DNA from: Mesorhizobium sp. WSM3626
Lineage (GTDB): Bacteria > Pseudomonadota > Alphaproteobacteria > Rhizobiales > Rhizobiaceae
NCBI RefSeq assembly: GCF_000513935.1
Contig: NZ_AZUY01000053.1
Coordinates: 641-41,384 of the forward strand
Length of the DNA: 40,744 nt
Direction of reading: 5' to 3'
Shown here: piece by piece, positions 40,443 through 40,744 of the stretch
Position numbering within the stretch: position 1 is the stretch's first letter
How the letters are laid out: the number at the start of each line of letters is the position of its first letter
The notes under the pieces: model-generated
Database searches by the model: none
The model's input: the letters and a program-made list of their open reading frames with translations, nothing else
What the model was told of the DNA's origin: nothing
Made by a program: the position numbers and the translations under genes

Positions 40443-40744
40443 CCCGGCATGGCATGGTTCAGCCTTCGGCTGCAGGCACTCTGCCTCCGGCAACGGATCG
40501 ACGCACGTCCATGGTGATTTTCGTCTCCGACAGAGCCGCTCCCAGCCGCCCACCGTCCCGACAACACCGCACGCAGGCGCAACGAAGCGGTCTGTCCGCA
40601 TTCACCCCAGAGCTTCCCGACACCGGTCGCGCCATCGCCGACATCTGCAAAAATCCGAAATCTCCATAGCCATCGCCTGTGGCCCGCGGGTTCCTTCCTC
40701 GGGGACTTTCGTACGCCTGCCGGCGCCCGAAACTCTTCACGAAA
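40443..40744. other. 3' flank of the IS91-like element
   Basis: A plus-strand frame overlapping the transposase end (40382-40669) has Arg/Ser/Thr-rich composition with no motif and is not supported. The region probably contains the element's origin or terminus end, which cannot be defined here. Confidence 0.4.

Noticed and set aside
39150..40601. Long minus-strand frame opposite the IS91 transposase
   Set aside because: Shadow of a highly GC-rich gene; the composition (Arg/Gly/Ala/His) is typical of antisense frames and the plus strand holds all transposase motifs.

Overview
The window looks like accessory chromosomal DNA from a Mesorhizobium-type alphaproteobacterium (Hyphomicrobiales). The reasons are a GC-rich composition with GC-rich third positions, a DUF768-type protein (a family I know mainly from Mesorhizobium), an Omp25/31-type porin, a GcvA-like LysR regulator paired with a DUF1127 protein, many tiny hypothetical proteins, and promoters resembling those of the rhizobial general stress sigma factor RpoE2/EcfG. 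The species assignment is inference.

Layout. 1-5.5 kb: a glycine-rich secreted protein, scattered very small genes, a duplicated intergenic repeat, a broken DUF6894 gene and an outer-membrane beta-barrel protein. 5.5-7.3 kb (minus strand): an SDR/DoxX-like fusion coupled to a DUF2269 membrane protein. 7.7-18.7 kb (plus strand): the one large intact metabolic block. It holds a xylitol-type dehydrogenase, two ABC permeases, a binding protein, an FGGY kinase, a glycerol-1-phosphate-dehydrogenase-like enzyme, an ABC ATPase, a glycerol-3-phosphate-dehydrogenase-like enzyme and a SorC-type regulator. It reads as uptake, phosphorylation and oxidation of a polyol or polyol derivative under local control; the substrate is unknown. 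18.7-24.4 kb: small genes, two membrane peptides under 60 aa, an integrase remnant, a methyltransferase and a secreted nuclease-like protein. 24.4-26.6 kb (minus strand): a decayed prophage segment with repeated frameshifts. 26.7-34.4 kb: small genes, a LysR regulator, a His-rich periplasmic protein and several pseudogenes (metallophosphoesterase, cupin, PHB-depolymerase-type esterase, DUF6766). 34.4-37.7 kb: large catalase, a conserved stress-type protein and a SemiSWEET transporter. 37.7-40.7 kb: hydrolase and LysR remnants, then an IS91-type element with a tyrosine recombinase and a HUH transposase.

Two themes stand out. First, the 9-18.7 kb operon combines two opposite-stereochemistry glycerol-phosphate dehydrogenase families with a kinase and a dedicated importer. 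Second, at least eleven GGAAC-N18/19-TT promoter-like sites lie just upstream of small-protein genes and of the catalase. In three or four cases the -10-like element is only 7-9 nt from the start codon, which predicts leaderless mRNAs. Outside the intact operons the window is a graveyard: frameshifted or truncated genes outnumber what random sequencing error would give, because the long genes are clean.
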